From a bacterium 1XD8-76 (GTDB lineage: Bacteria; Bacillota; Clostridia; Lachnospirales; Lachnospiraceae): a DNA stretch of 64,000 nt. Both the position numbers and the translations under genes were made by a program. Numbering within the stretch: the stretch's first letter is position 1; each line of letters begins with the position of its first letter. Under the pieces are notes generated by a model. The model did not search any database and had not been told where the DNA came from. It saw only the letters and a list, made by a program, of their open reading frames with translations. Below, one piece after another: positions 1 to 10,500 of the stretch. The stretch spans positions 1 to 64,000 of the forward strand of contig RAZE01000002.1 in assembly GCA_003611955.1 (NCBI GenBank), written 5' to 3'.

Positions 1-25
1 GATTTTTTGTTAGTAGAACTAGAGC

Positions 26-71
26 GGGGGTGCCGCTCAATCATCTAATTTGATGATTTTGCGACACCCCC
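26..71. terminator. Hairpin downstream of the cyclic-nucleotide-domain gene
   Basis: GGGGGTG at 26-32 pairs with CACCCCC at 65-71, and an inner AATCATC/GATGATT stem (39-45 with 52-58) closes on a 6-nt loop. It lies just past the stop of the leftward gene at 87, so it probably ends that transcript, but no clean T-run follows on either strand. Confidence 0.5.
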
Positions 72-86
72 TTTATATTATATCAA

Positions 87-2357
87 TTACCTCTTCGTAT
101 ATTCGATCTCCTGCTCCATTACCTCCGGGATCGGTTCCCCTTTGGAGAGCAGTTTCTTGCTCAGATTATCCAGTTTCTTGCAGCGCTCGGCGACGCTTCT
201 TCCGTGGGCTTCCAGCAGTTCCTGGTAGATCGGGTTGGTGGAGAGAATCTGTCTGAACGGAGCCGAGAGCGGGCACTGGCCAAACAGTATGGAGCGGGCA
301 TTTTTGATCAGGTGAGGAGAACCCTTGCTCTCGAACATGATATACATCATATAGTCGTTCAGGAAGTACTCCTTAAAGTTCTGTTTGCATTTCTGCAGCC
401 CTGTCTTGATCTTCTCCTTGGTATCGGTGGAAAGCTCCGGATTTTTCCGGTAAAACTGCAGGTAGTCGTAGTAGAGGCTGGTGAGGGACGGCTCGGTCAC
501 GTCGTTCCATCTTGCGCCCTGCACGCGCTTGCACATCTCCCAGCGGTACTCGCCGATCATGCGGATCATGACTTTCTCCAGACTTTCGAGCTGGAAGACA
601 GGCAGCATCATTCTGGCCGGCGTGAGACGGCTGCGCCCTACGATCTCCTGCCACATGGCGCCTCTCATACCGACTACCGGCATCAGAATGATGTCCGGCA
701 GGACTTCGACATGGAAAAAGTCGTGGATATTTTCCTTCTCGGAGAGTACGGTGATGCTCTCTCTGGCGAAGACGGAATAGTCAGCCGCCCGGACAGTGTC
801 GATGACTTTTATGATCTGATCCGGATAGAGCAGAGCGTCCTCGGGCTGCTTGATAAACTGGTGCTCGGACAGAATGGGACAGTACACGGAAGGTCTGCCG
901 CTGGTGATCTTGCTCGCTCTCGGGAACATATTTTCCAGTTCGAACATGACTTTCTGGGCCGGATCCTGCAGCATATTCTGCGCCTTTTCCGCGTCGATCT
1001 GCCCTTCGGCTTTCAGGCTCTGGACATGTTTTTCAAAGTCCACGTCAAGCTCGTTGATGCTGGGGTCTTTTTCCCCCGTGTAAACCGCCTTCAGCCATTC
1101 ATGGGTGGTGTAGATACCATGCTCTTTTGAACCGGCGTAGTGCTGTACATTCTGGTACAGAAAGCCGGCGCAGTCCATACCGCAGAGATCCGCGTCCATG
1201 TAACCAAAATTGAAGAACATCTTTAAGACGGGCGGTATATTGTTGTCCATCAGACTGATCTGGAAGGCGGCGGTGTAGATCTGATAGAACGCGTCCGTCA
1301 GCGAGCGCCTGATCTTCATGGCATCCTGGGAGGTGGAATTCTTGTCGGAAAGCTGTTTGTAGGCGGCGAGCGTATTCTTGAAACTGCTGGCCATTTCGCT
1401 GGAGCATTCCGCGTATTCCAGTATGATACTCACGGAATCGGCCAGCATTGCGGGCGTGGCCAGATCCTGCTGGGAATCGGATGATCCTCCCAGCTGTTTT
1501 ATCTTCTCGACCTTATCGTGGTACTCCTGTATCCTGCTGCCGGTGAGCTGCGCGGAGATACCAGGCTGGTTTTCCGTGTGGGAACAGATGGACTCAATGG
1601 CATCGGAGATAGCAGGGCTCTTCGGATGCTGCATACCGACCCTGAAATAGATGCTTGTGTACAGGTCAAACAGATCCAGACGGTCCTCGTTGAGCAGCAG
1701 ATAGGAGAGGCTCTGGGCGTAGTCGTAAAGCATCTGGAATCTCTCCAACATGATGTGGATGTCGTTCGCGGCGTGATAGAGATAGCCGGGGACAAACTGG
1801 TTTTCATGCAGAGCGGGACCGAAAGCCTTGTTCAGGAATATATTGTGCAGACCAGTATAATGGGCGGTCTGCCAGACGTTTGGGAGGAAACTTTCCTCCA
1901 GAGGCTCCAGGGATTTGATGCCCGGGAGTTCCTTGATCACGATGTGCAGTTCTTCACACAACTTCCGGTAGGAAGTGTGGGAGGAGACCAGAAAATCGTA
2001 GAGATCTTTACAGGAGCGGTAAGTCACCGTATATTTATTTAAAAGTTTCCGGACAAAGCGGTTCATCGACAGGGCGACCCGCATCCGGTTGTCTGGGTGT
2101 TCCCCGAAGAATTTTGTCCGGATAAGGACAGCCGGAGAACCATAGGGGACGACGGAACATTCTGACGTCGCCCTGTAGGTGAGCGAGTGGGTGTCCCGGT
2201 TGAAGTCACACAGACCGAGAATATCTCCCTTTTCCAGTGTGACGAAACCGCCTGAATATTCCGCCTGCAGAGTGCCCTCCGCGACGTACCAAAAGCAATC
2301 CAGGGTCTGTCCGGCCTGTATAAAAATTGATCCTGCTGAGAGATGTTTTGATGTCAT
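87..2357 (-). CDS. Cyclic-nucleotide-binding-domain protein, 756 aa, otherwise unknown
   Basis: Residues 1-110 read like the beta-roll of the CRP/cNMP-binding fold: LSAGSIFIQAGQ, a GTLQAEYSGG turn and EKGDILGLCDF. The remaining roughly 640 residues look mostly helical and I recognise no HTH, kinase or channel module, so this is not a classical CRP regulator. The open frame runs back to 2477, but the ATG at 2357 is preceded six bases upstream by AGGATGG, so I chose it over the ATG at 2399. It is transcribed away from the DUF6508-like gene. Function is unknown; a ligand-sensing role is inferred from the N-terminal domain only. Confidence 0.75.
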   Translation of the reverse strand: MTSKHLSAGSIFIQAGQTLDCFWYVAEGTLQAEYSGGFVTLEKGDILGLCDFNRDTHSLTYRATSECSVVPYGSPAVLIRTKFFGEHPDNRMRVALSMNRFVRKLLNKYTVTYRSCKDLYDFLVSSHTSYRKLCEELHIVIKELPGIKSLEPLEESFLPNVWQTAHYTGLHNIFLNKAFGPALHENQFVPGYLYHAANDIHIMLERFQMLYDYAQSLSYLLLNEDRLDLFDLYTSIYFRVGMQHPKSPAISDAIESICSHTENQPGISAQLTGSRIQEYHDKVEKIKQLGGSSDSQQDLATPAMLADSVSIILEYAECSSEMASSFKNTLAAYKQLSDKNSTSQDAMKIRRSLTDAFYQIYTAAFQISLMDNNIPPVLKMFFNFGYMDADLCGMDCAGFLYQNVQHYAGSKEHGIYTTHEWLKAVYTGEKDPSINELDVDFEKHVQSLKAEGQIDAEKAQNMLQDPAQKVMFELENMFPRASKITSGRPSVYCPILSEHQFIKQPEDALLYPDQIIKVIDTVRAADYSVFARESITVLSEKENIHDFFHVEVLPDIILMPVVGMRGAMWQEIVGRSRLTPARMMLPVFQLESLEKVMIRMIGEYRWEMCKRVQGARWNDVTEPSLTSLYYDYLQFYRKNPELSTDTKEKIKTGLQKCKQNFKEYFLNDYMMYIMFESKGSPHLIKNARSILFGQCPLSAPFRQILSTNPIYQELLEAHGRSVAERCKKLDNLSKKLLSKGEPIPEVMEQEIEYTKR

Positions 2358-2508
2358 ACGATACCATCCTATCTGTTTTTCAAAATATTTTTCTTCCATT
2401 ATACTAATTTGAGACTTTTTTGTGAAGTCTTTCTGTACTTTTTCTTTTTTTTTTGATATGATGGTAGCAAAGCCCAAAGGTCATGTGTTTCGTGCAGGAG
2501 TCAAACGC

Positions 2509-3018
2509 ATGGGGCTATCACATATGGTCGGGAGAAATGTTGTGGTAATACAGAATCATCCGCAGGATTTGGATATCGATGCCAGAAAAAAACTTATAAA
2601 AGAGTATCAGCCGGATGCGAAGCTTCTTGTGCGCTATATTTCCTGGCTGGAGCAAAAGCGCGGCGCCGCCGTGATGAACAGCTATGAGGGAGAAGGGGTG
2701 CAGAAGACGGCTTTCACTTTTCCGGTGTATGATTCCGCGCTGTTAGGGTTTGTGAAGGCGGCAAAGACGACGCGGTTTATCACCCGCAATTATCAGTATG
2801 TTTACAACAGAAATCGGATCAAAACGGCGGAGCAGGAAAAACAGATGATCCGGAAAGCCACACTGCGGGACCTGGAAATATTGTCAGGTATTCTTTCCAG
2901 ATATGTGCTCGGCGGTATGACAAAAAGCGTACTCTGGGCACAGGGAGTGGAAAACGGTGTGTTTTTGGAAATTTTATATAAGCTGCGGGAACTCTTGGAA
3001 ATAAACGGGCAGCAATGA
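2509..3018 (+). CDS. DUF6508-like hypothetical protein
   Basis: This is a 169-residue protein with no signal peptide or membrane segment. Its C-terminal half has the layout I associate with DUF6508: a F-V...D-S-A-L-L-G-F-V region, a Y-Q-Y-V-Y region, then LSGILSRYVLGGMTKSVLWA followed by GVFLEILYKLREL. The frame is open from 2422, but the ATG at 2509 has CAGGAG eight bases upstream and is the best-supported start. Its stop overlaps the first ATG of the TetR gene (ATGA at 3015), so the two are probably co-transcribed. The family assignment is from memory and the function is unknown. Confidence 0.65.
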   Translation: MGLSHMVGRNVVVIQNHPQDLDIDARKKLIKEYQPDAKLLVRYISWLEQKRGAAVMNSYEGEGVQKTAFTFPVYDSALLGFVKAAKTTRFITRNYQYVYNRNRIKTAEQEKQMIRKATLRDLEILSGILSRYVLGGMTKSVLWAQGVENGVFLEILYKLRELLEINGQQ

Positions 3019-3614
3019 GTCGGGGAGAAAGATCAGGTATGGGAGAACGTTCGGTACAAAAGAAACAGTTGATTTTGGAGAAAGCGAAAGAGGTGTTTGT
3101 GGAAAAGGGATTCCGCAATGTGACGATGAAGGATATTGTGGATGCCTGCGAGATCAGCAGAGGCGGGCTGTATCTGTATTTTTCCAGTACGGAGGAGATC
3201 TTTCGGGAAGTGCTTTTGACAAAAGAGGAGGAGGACCATGTACTGGCGGAGAGCGTTGGAGAAAATGCGACGGTGTCGGAAATTTTCGCCCTGTTTTTGA
3301 AGGAACAGAAAAAGGAGATTCTTCGCAGCAAAAAGACGCTGGCGGCCGCCGCGTACGAGTACGCGTTTGCCAACCCGAAAGATACCACTCTGAAAAAACA
3401 GTTTAATACCGGTGTGGCGATGCTGGAAAAACTGATCCGGATGGGAATCGAGAACGAAGAGTTTTATGACGTGGATGCCCGTATCGCGGCAAAAAATATC
3501 ATGTATGTGTTGGAGGGGTTAAAGATAGCGTCCCTGACGATGGGAGTCTCGGGGGAGACGGTGGATAATGAACTTTATATGCTTATGCAGGGGCTTGTAA
3601 TAGAAGAGGAGTGA
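3015..3614 (+). CDS. TetR/AcrR family transcriptional regulator
   Basis: A 199-residue one-component repressor. The N-terminal DNA-binding domain (about residues 18-62) has the family pattern: ILEKAKEVFVEKGFRNVTMK, then DIVDACEISRGGLYLYFSST with the recognition helix. The C-terminal two-thirds is the variable helical ligand/dimer domain. The first ATG overlaps the upstream stop. An internal ATG at 3039 behind a GGGGAG is an alternative start, giving 191 residues. The neighbours, a DUF6508-like gene and purL, do not indicate the ligand or target. Confidence 0.9.
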   Translation: MSRGERSGMGERSVQKKQLILEKAKEVFVEKGFRNVTMKDIVDACEISRGGLYLYFSSTEEIFREVLLTKEEEDHVLAESVGENATVSEIFALFLKEQKKEILRSKKTLAAAAYEYAFANPKDTTLKKQFNTGVAMLEKLIRMGIENEEFYDVDARIAAKNIMYVLEGLKIASLTMGVSGETVDNELYMLMQGLVIEEE

Positions 3615-3623
3615 CGAAAAAAA

Positions 3624-3657
3624 GGGGTGTTTCAAAATGACGGGTTTTGGAACACCC
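3624..3657. terminator. Hairpin between the TetR gene and purL
   Basis: GGGTGTTTCAAAA pairs with GTTTTGGAACACCC across a short loop. A run of seven A precedes it on the plus strand, so the T-tract of a canonical intrinsic terminator is on the minus strand, although both flanking genes run rightward. It may still attenuate the TetR transcript. Confidence 0.5.
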
Positions 3658-3691
3658 ATATTACTGAAATAAAGGAGGAGTTTATCTCAGC

Positions 3692-6600
3692 ATGGGAAAC
3701 GTAAAACGAATTTATGTGGAAAAGAAGCCGCCCTTCGCAGCCGCGGCAAGGCAGTTGGAGGAGGAGATCAGAAGTTATCTTCAGATCACTTCCGTGGAGG
3801 CAGTCCGGATATTTATCCGCTATGATGTGGAGAACATCAGCGAGGGCATATATGCATCGGCTCTGCGCAGTGTATTTTCGGAGCCGCCGGTGGATACATA
3901 TTATGAGGAAAATCTGGAGATTCCGGAACAGGCGCGGGTGTTCAGCGTGGAGTATCTGCCAGGGCAGTTTGACCAGAGGGCCGATTCCGCGGTGCAGTGC
4001 GTGAAGTTTTTGAAGGAGGATGAGGAGCCTGTCATCCGCACCGCCGTGACCTATATGATCCTCGGCGGCGTCTCGGAGGAAGAGTTTGAGCAGATAAAAC
4101 ATTACTGCATCAATCCGGTGGATTCGAGGCAGACCGGTCTGGAGAAACCGGAGACGCTGACGGTGGTCTATGAGGAGCCGGAGGATGTGAAGATTCTGGA
4201 AGGTTTCCGGGGGAAACCTGAGGCGGAATTGAAAGGGCTGTACACTTCGCTGAATCTCGCCATGACATTTCGGGACTTTCAGCATATTCAGCGCTATTTC
4301 CGGGAGGAGGAAGAGCGGGATCCTTCCATGACCGAGATACGGGTGCTTGACACTTACTGGTCCGATCACTGCCGGCATACCACTTTCGCCACGGAGCTGA
4401 AAGAGGTGGAATTCGGCGAGGGGTATTACAGGGAACCGCTGGAGATGACTTACCAGAGTTATCTCGACACGAGAGAAGAAATCTATGCGGGACGGGACGA
4501 CAAATTTATCTGTCTGATGGATATCGCTCTGATGGCGATGAAAAAACTCCGCGCGGAGGGCAGGCTTGAGGATATGGAAGTGTCCGATGAGATCAACGCC
4601 TGCTCCATTGTGGTGCCGGTGGAGATAGACTACGGCGACGGGCCTCTCCAGGAGGAATGGCTGGTATTTTTCAAGAATGAGACGCACAACCACCCGACGG
4701 AGATCGAACCTTTCGGCGGCGCGGCGACATGTCTCGGCGGCGCGATCAGAGATCCCCTCTCCGGGAGAGGGTATGTGTATCAGGCGATGAGGGTCACAGG
4801 CGCGGCTGATCCCACGGTGCCGGCCTCTCAGACATTGAAGGGAAAGCTTTCCCAGGCGAGGCTTGTGCGCGGCGCGGCCAGGGGCTACTCGTCCTACGGA
4901 AATCAGGTGGGACTTGCCACAGGCTATGTGAAGGAGATCTATCATCCGAACTATGTGGCGAAGAGGATGGAGATCGGTGCGGTCATGGGCGCTGCGCCGA
5001 GAAGGAATGTGATACGGGAAACTTCGGATCCCGGCGATTATATTATCCTGTTGGGCGGCAGAACGGGAAGGGACGGCTGCGGCGGCGCCACCGGTTCCTC
5101 CAAAGCCCACACGGAGGAGTCCACGCTTGTCTGCGGGGCGGAGGTGCAGAAGGGGAATGCGCCCACGGAGCGAAAGATCCAGAGACTGTTCCGGCGGGAG
5201 GAGGTGTCCCGTCTGATCAAGAAATGCAATGACTTCGGAGCGGGCGGCGTCTCGGTGGCGATCGGAGAGCTGGCGGACGGTCTGGTGGTGGATCTCGACA
5301 GAGTGCCGAAGAAGTATGCCGGTCTGGACGGCACGGAGCTTGCCATCTCCGAGTCCCAGGAGCGCATGGCTGTTGTGGTTGCTCCAAAGAACGCGGAGGA
5401 GTTTCTGCGGTACGCGGAGGAGGAGAACCTGGAGGCGGTCGTGGTGGCCGAGGTGACGAAGGAACCCAGGCTCGTCCTGAGATGGAGAGGGAAGGAGATC
5501 GTCAATATCGCGAGAGCCTTCCTGGATACCAACGGCGCCCATCAGGAGACTTCGGTGAAGGTGGCGATTCCGTCCAGGGAGGAAAATCAGCTGAAGAAGG
5601 CGGCTGTTCCAGCGGCGTCTGCGGCGCTGCAGGCCGGGAATCTGAAAAAAGCCTGGCTCACGGAACTTTCCGATCTGAATGTCTGCTCCCAGAAGGGGTT
5701 GGTGGAAATGTTTGATTCCTCCATCGGGGCGGGCAGCGTGCTGATGCCCTACGGCGGAAAATATCAGCTGACGGAGACGCAGGTGATGGCGGCGAAACTT
5801 CCCGTTGTCTCCGGGAGAACGGATACGGTGACGATGATGAGTTACGGATTTGATCCGGATGTCTCGTCCTGGAGCCCTTATCACGGGGCGGTGTACGCGG
5901 TGACCGAATCCATGGCAAAGATCGTGGCGGCCGGAGGCGACTGCAGAAAGATTCGTTTCACGTTCCAGGAGTATTTCCGCAGGATGAGCGAGAGACCGGA
6001 GAGATGGAGTCAGCCTTTTGCGGCGCTGCTCGGCGCCTACGACGCGCAGGTGGGCTTTGGCCTTCCCTCCATCGGCGGCAAGGACTCCATGTCCGGCACA
6101 TTCAACGATATCGACGTACCGCCCACGCTGGTCTCTTTCGCGGTGGATGTGGAGAGAGAAAGAGATATCCTCACGCCGGAGTTGAAAGCGGCCGGGAATA
6201 AGCTGGTATACTTTAAGATAGATGTGGATGAGTATGATATTCCGAATTATGTAAACGTGCTGAAACTTTACGATGGTATCACGGAGCTTATCAGAAAGGG
6301 ATTTCTGGTTTCCGCCTATGCGCTGGACTCCAAAGGTTTATGCGCGGCAATCTCGAAAATGGCTTTCGGCAATCAGATGGGAGTGCGGTTCGACACGGAG
6401 AGGATAGATGAGGAAGAACTGTTTGCCTGCGGACTGGGCAACATTATCGCGGAGGCGGATGGGGCGAAACTGGAGGAACTGGAAAAACTGGCGGATGATC
6501 TGGATGTGGACTATCGTATCATAGCGGAAGTGACGGAAAATCCGGCGTTTGTTTACGGGGAGACCGAGATATCCATGGAGGAGGCTCTGCACAGCTGGAA

Positions 6601-7510
6601 GGGAACGCTGGACAAAGTATTCCCGTACAAAGCGACGCGGGATACCTCCGCGGTGGAAAGTCCCGTCTATCGGGCGGATTCGGTTTACTTATGTAAACAT
6701 AAAGTGGCGAGGCCGACCGTTTTTATTCCTGTTTTCCCAGGGACGAACTGTGAGTACGATTCCGAGAGGGCATTCCGGAACGCGGGGGCGGATGTCGTCA
6801 CAAAAGTGTTTAAGAACAGAACGCCGGAGGATATCCGGGAGTCCGTGGAGGTCTTTGAGAAGGCCATAGCGGGATCCCAGATCATCATGTTCCCGGGCGG
6901 ATTCTCGGCGGGTGACGAGCCGGACGGCAGCGCAAAATTCTTTGCCACAGCCTTTCAGAATGAGAAGATCCGGGAGGCCGTGCAGAAACTTTTGCAGGAG
7001 AGAGACGGCCTCGCTCTGGGAATCTGTAACGGATTTCAGGCGTTGATCAAGTTGGGGCTGGTGCCCTGCGGTGAGATCCTGGGGCAGAAGGAGGATTCGC
7101 CGACGCTCACGTTCAATACGGTCAACCGCCATATCTCCAAGATGGCCTACATCAAAGTGGTCTCCAACAGATCGCCATGGCTTTCCCTGGCGGAACCCGG
7201 AAAAACTTATGTAAACCCGGCATCCCACGGGGAGGGACGTTTCGTGGCGTCGGAGGAATGGTTGAACAGACTGTTTGCGAACGGACAGGTTGCGACCCAG
7301 TATGTGGATATGGAAGGCAACGCTTCCATGGATGAGGAGTACAATATCAACGGTTCTTACCGCGCGGTCGAGGGGATCACTTCGCCGGACGGCAGATGCC
7401 TCGGGAAGATGGCGCATGCGGAGCGCCGCGGAAAGGGCGTTGCGATCAATATTTACGGGGAGCAGGATATGAAGATCTTTGAGGCCGGGGTGCGGTATTT
7501 TAAAGGTTGA
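3692..7510 (+). CDS. purL: Phosphoribosylformylglycinamidine synthase, single-chain (PurL with fused glutaminase)
   Basis: Catalyses the ATP- and glutamine-dependent conversion of FGAR to FGAM in purine synthesis. At 1272 residues it is the long form, with the PurS-like N-terminus, two AIRS-type synthase halves and the class I glutaminase in one chain, unlike Bacillus PurSQL. Visible marks include the ATP-site stretch FFKNETHNHPTEIEPFGGAA, the second half LPSIGGKDSMSGTF, and the C-terminal glutaminase FPGTNCEYDSERA, GICNGFQ (nucleophile Cys near residue 1112) and SHGEGRF (His/Glu near 1178-1180). AAAGGAGG lies upstream of the ATG. No other pur gene lies in the window, so it is encoded alone here. 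Confidence 0.97.
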   Translation: MGNVKRIYVEKKPPFAAAARQLEEEIRSYLQITSVEAVRIFIRYDVENISEGIYASALRSVFSEPPVDTYYEENLEIPEQARVFSVEYLPGQFDQRADSAVQCVKFLKEDEEPVIRTAVTYMILGGVSEEEFEQIKHYCINPVDSRQTGLEKPETLTVVYEEPEDVKILEGFRGKPEAELKGLYTSLNLAMTFRDFQHIQRYFREEEERDPSMTEIRVLDTYWSDHCRHTTFATELKEVEFGEGYYREPLEMTYQSYLDTREEIYAGRDDKFICLMDIALMAMKKLRAEGRLEDMEVSDEINACSIVVPVEIDYGDGPLQEEWLVFFKNETHNHPTEIEPFGGAATCLGGAIRDPLSGRGYVYQAMRVTGAADPTVPASQTLKGKLSQARLVRGAARGYSSYGNQVGLATGYVKEIYHPNYVAKRMEIGAVMGAAPRRNVIRETSDPGDYIILLGGRTGRDGCGGATGSSKAHTEESTLVCGAEVQKGNAPTERKIQRLFRREEVSRLIKKCNDFGAGGVSVAIGELADGLVVDLDRVPKKYAGLDGTELAISESQERMAVVVAPKNAEEFLRYAEEENLEAVVVAEVTKEPRLVLRWRGKEIVNIARAFLDTNGAHQETSVKVAIPSREENQLKKAAVPAASAALQAGNLKKAWLTELSDLNVCSQKGLVEMFDSSIGAGSVLMPYGGKYQLTETQVMAAKLPVVSGRTDTVTMMSYGFDPDVSSWSPYHGAVYAVTESMAKIVAAGGDCRKIRFTFQEYFRRMSERPERWSQPFAALLGAYDAQVGFGLPSIGGKDSMSGTFNDIDVPPTLVSFAVDVERERDILTPELKAAGNKLVYFKIDVDEYDIPNYVNVLKLYDGITELIRKGFLVSAYALDSKGLCAAISKMAFGNQMGVRFDTERIDEEELFACGLGNIIAEADGAKLEELEKLADDLDVDYRIIAEVTENPAFVYGETEISMEEALHSWKGTLDKVFPYKATRDTSAVESPVYRADSVYLCKHKVARPTVFIPVFPGTNCEYDSERAFRNAGADVVTKVFKNRTPEDIRESVEVFEKAIAGSQIIMFPGGFSAGDEPDGSAKFFATAFQNEKIREAVQKLLQERDGLALGICNGFQALIKLGLVPCGEILGQKEDSPTLTFNTVNRHISKMAYIKVVSNRSPWLSLAEPGKTYVNPASHGEGRFVASEEWLNRLFANGQVATQYVDMEGNASMDEEYNINGSYRAVEGITSPDGRCLGKMAHAERRGKGVAINIYGEQDMKIFEAGVRYFKG

Positions 7511-7544
7511 TGGAAGATGATTTTTGTGCAGGAGGTCGCTTGGA

Positions 7545-10500
7545 ATGAAGGCGGAAAGGAGACATTTTCACCGATCGAAATGGAAACATCGGGGAGCTGC
7601 AGCGGCGGCGTGGATGCTGATCTTCGCCCTGCTGGCGTCTTCTTTCGGTGCGCCGGGCATGAAAGCGAAGGCGGCTCCGGAGGAAGAGAGTTCCGAAAAT
7701 ACATTGTCAGAGGAACAGACAGGGACAGATGTGTCCGGCAATGATGCGGCGAATAATACGGAAGATAAGGATGACGGCGAGGGGATGACAGAAGAAGAGG
7801 ACCCTGTGGAGGGGATCTCTGTCATCAGCTGGGAGTGGAATGACGAGGAGGGCGTGCTGGTTTGGAGCGAGGAGGCGGGTCTTTGGGGACTTGCTGTGCC
7901 AGACGCGGACGAGTTGAACCCGGCGACTGAAGAGTTTCTGGAAGAGATGCTCCCGGATTCGGTTACCGTTTTGACGGAGGCCGGCTCGGAGAGCGTCGGA
8001 CTGCTCTGGGATTACGGCGACTTTCCCGAGGAGGGAGCCTTCGAGGGGAGTTATGTCCTGACGGCGGAACTGGACGGGGAATATGTTCTCGCGGAGGAGG
8101 CAGGGGCTCTGGAAGTGCTGGTGGAGATCGGCGATGCGGGGATGTATGCCGCCACTGCTGATAAGATGAAATTCCTGAATAAATGGTATTTTGTCTGTCA
8201 GGACGGAGAGGAAATTAGCAGTGCCGGAGAGACGAAAGCGGAGATATCCGCAGCGATAGAAGGGTTACAAAACAAAAATCCCAATGAAATCATTCAATGG
8301 CTTAAAACAGATGTTCTTCCGCAGAAGATTGAGGGATGGGTACCCAATGATAAGCCTGATGATCTAAGGCTGCCGATGATGGGGTTTGTTGAGGATACAA
8401 AAAAAACGGACCCGTTTTACGAGGTGAAAGAGGATGGTGATAAACCTTATACGTCAGCGGCTAAATGGGGGAGTTTTATACTTGATGGATGGGAAAATTT
8501 TCCGCTCTCTTTTCAGGATGATGATGGCGATAACAAGGTGTCCTTCACTGTCCGGGCATATACGACACCCAAATATAAAGACGGTTTATCCTATCAGCTT
8601 TTTGTAAATTCCAATAATCCGGATGATTATGTGGCAGGAGGCCCGGGGAGTGATACCAGAACCAACCCCGATATCCTCAGCCTCAAAGTCACCCTGTACG
8701 ATATCAACCTTGCAGAGCATACAGTTCCGGCGGCCAACCCGGAGAATGCGACAGTGAATCTGTTTGACTATTGGGTAAAGACAGAGGAGCCTTCAGCAGA
8801 TACGGAAGGTGATATTCTGAATAAAAGCGATTCCCATTATCATGAGGAGGGTGGAGAAGGAAAGCCCAGTGATACGCCGACAATATATTCAAGAAAAGAT
8901 GATTGGAATTTAGGTATTAACGCAGGGCACCTTTTACTCTTCGGTGATGGATTGATCCATGCCGGCCTTTGGAATAAAGGCGCCGGTGAGAACTGCCGGT
9001 ATGGAAAAAAATATGCCGGAATGGAGGGCATTGTAAAGAGGATATTGCCGGAAAACGGTTATCCGGAGATCAATTTGCCTATGGCGAATAAGGTTCTGAC
9101 CGACGGCAGCCCGGAGAGGGATCATACCTTAATTAAAGATTATAACTTATCCGGAGACCATAATGATGCTTATGGTGATCAGTATAAGTCGGACAAGATC
9201 AAAAACCTGAGCGATACAGTGATCGGAACCTGGGGGAAAGATATCAATACGGATACGGAATCCCTGCGGTATCTCTTCGATCCGGGGGCAGCTCATCTCA
9301 ACAAGAAATCTTTCACGGATGTCAAAGGGCTGTTTCAGCTGGACGACAAAGGATACTACTATTACGACATGCGGAAAAATTTTGCAGAGTTCAGTGAGGC
9401 GGGCGGCAATCATTTTATTCTCTATGACGCGCCGGCCACTCTGCGGACCGACGGGGAGAAAAGTGTCGGCAATTTTTTCCCTTTTAATAAGGGTTCCGAA
9501 GTATTCAACGGTGTGGACGAACATGAAAATCTGACCAGCAGCGTGGACTGCGCGCGAAACAGAATGAACCATCATCTTGGCATGACGGTGGACGTGGAAT
9601 TCCGTCAGCCGGCTAACGGCAGGGTTCGCGTCGGGAGCAGCAACGAACCGATGACTTTCGAGTTTGCCGGGGACGACGACATTTGGGTGTTTATCGACGA
9701 TGTGCTGGTGCTGGATCTGGGCGGGGTGCACAGCGAAATCTACGGTACGATCGATTTTGCGTCCGGCGATGTATATATCGGAAGGGCTTTTACGACTCAC
9801 GGGATTCCGGAAAATCCTGCCGATCCGGCCAATGTGGTGACTCATACCACACTGCGGGATCTCTACCGGGCGGCGGGAAGGGAGGGGGATGTACCCTGGA
9901 ATAAAAACACCTTTGCCAGCAACACCTCCCACACTCTCAAGATGTTTTATCTGGAGCGGGGCAATTATGATTCCAGTATCGCCCTGCGCTTTAACCTTCA
10001 GCCTCTGCTCCATCAGCAGATCATGAAGGTGGATCAGAACGGCGCCCCCCTGCCGGGGGTGGAGTTTGCGCTTCACCCGGCGGAGGTGACGGACGATACG
10101 GGCGCTATCCGATGCCTGTATACGGATGGAAATCAGAGCGGAGAGACTTTCTATGTCAGGCCCGATGAGAGTGAGACGTTAGTCACATTGACTACAAAAC
10201 CGGACGGTTCCGCTGTTTTTGCGACGGCGGACGGAAGTTATTTCAATTTTGCGGACCGGGGCGACCGGTACTATGTTCTGCGTGAGACGAAGGCTCCCAA
10301 CGGCTATCGAAAGCAGCCCATCGACATTGTTCTGCACTATGATACGAGCACTTCGATGCTGTCCGTGGCAAACCGCTGGACCACCGGAGCCTATGCCTCT
10401 TCCGTGTCCAATGTCACCGGAGTGGGGAAGCTTCGATACGGTCAGCTCGTCGGGGGGGCGGTGAAACCGCTCGGGGATCCGGTGCCAGAAGAGGAGCAGA

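Noticed and set aside
3615..3691. Purine riboswitch or PurR box ahead of purL
   Set aside because: The gap has only one simple hairpin and is too short for a purine aptamer; no conserved core bases are visible.
3632..5884. 750-codon open frame on the minus strand opposite purL
   Set aside because: It is the antisense shadow of purL, rich in His, Arg and Leu from reverse reading, with no ribosome-binding site or family motif.
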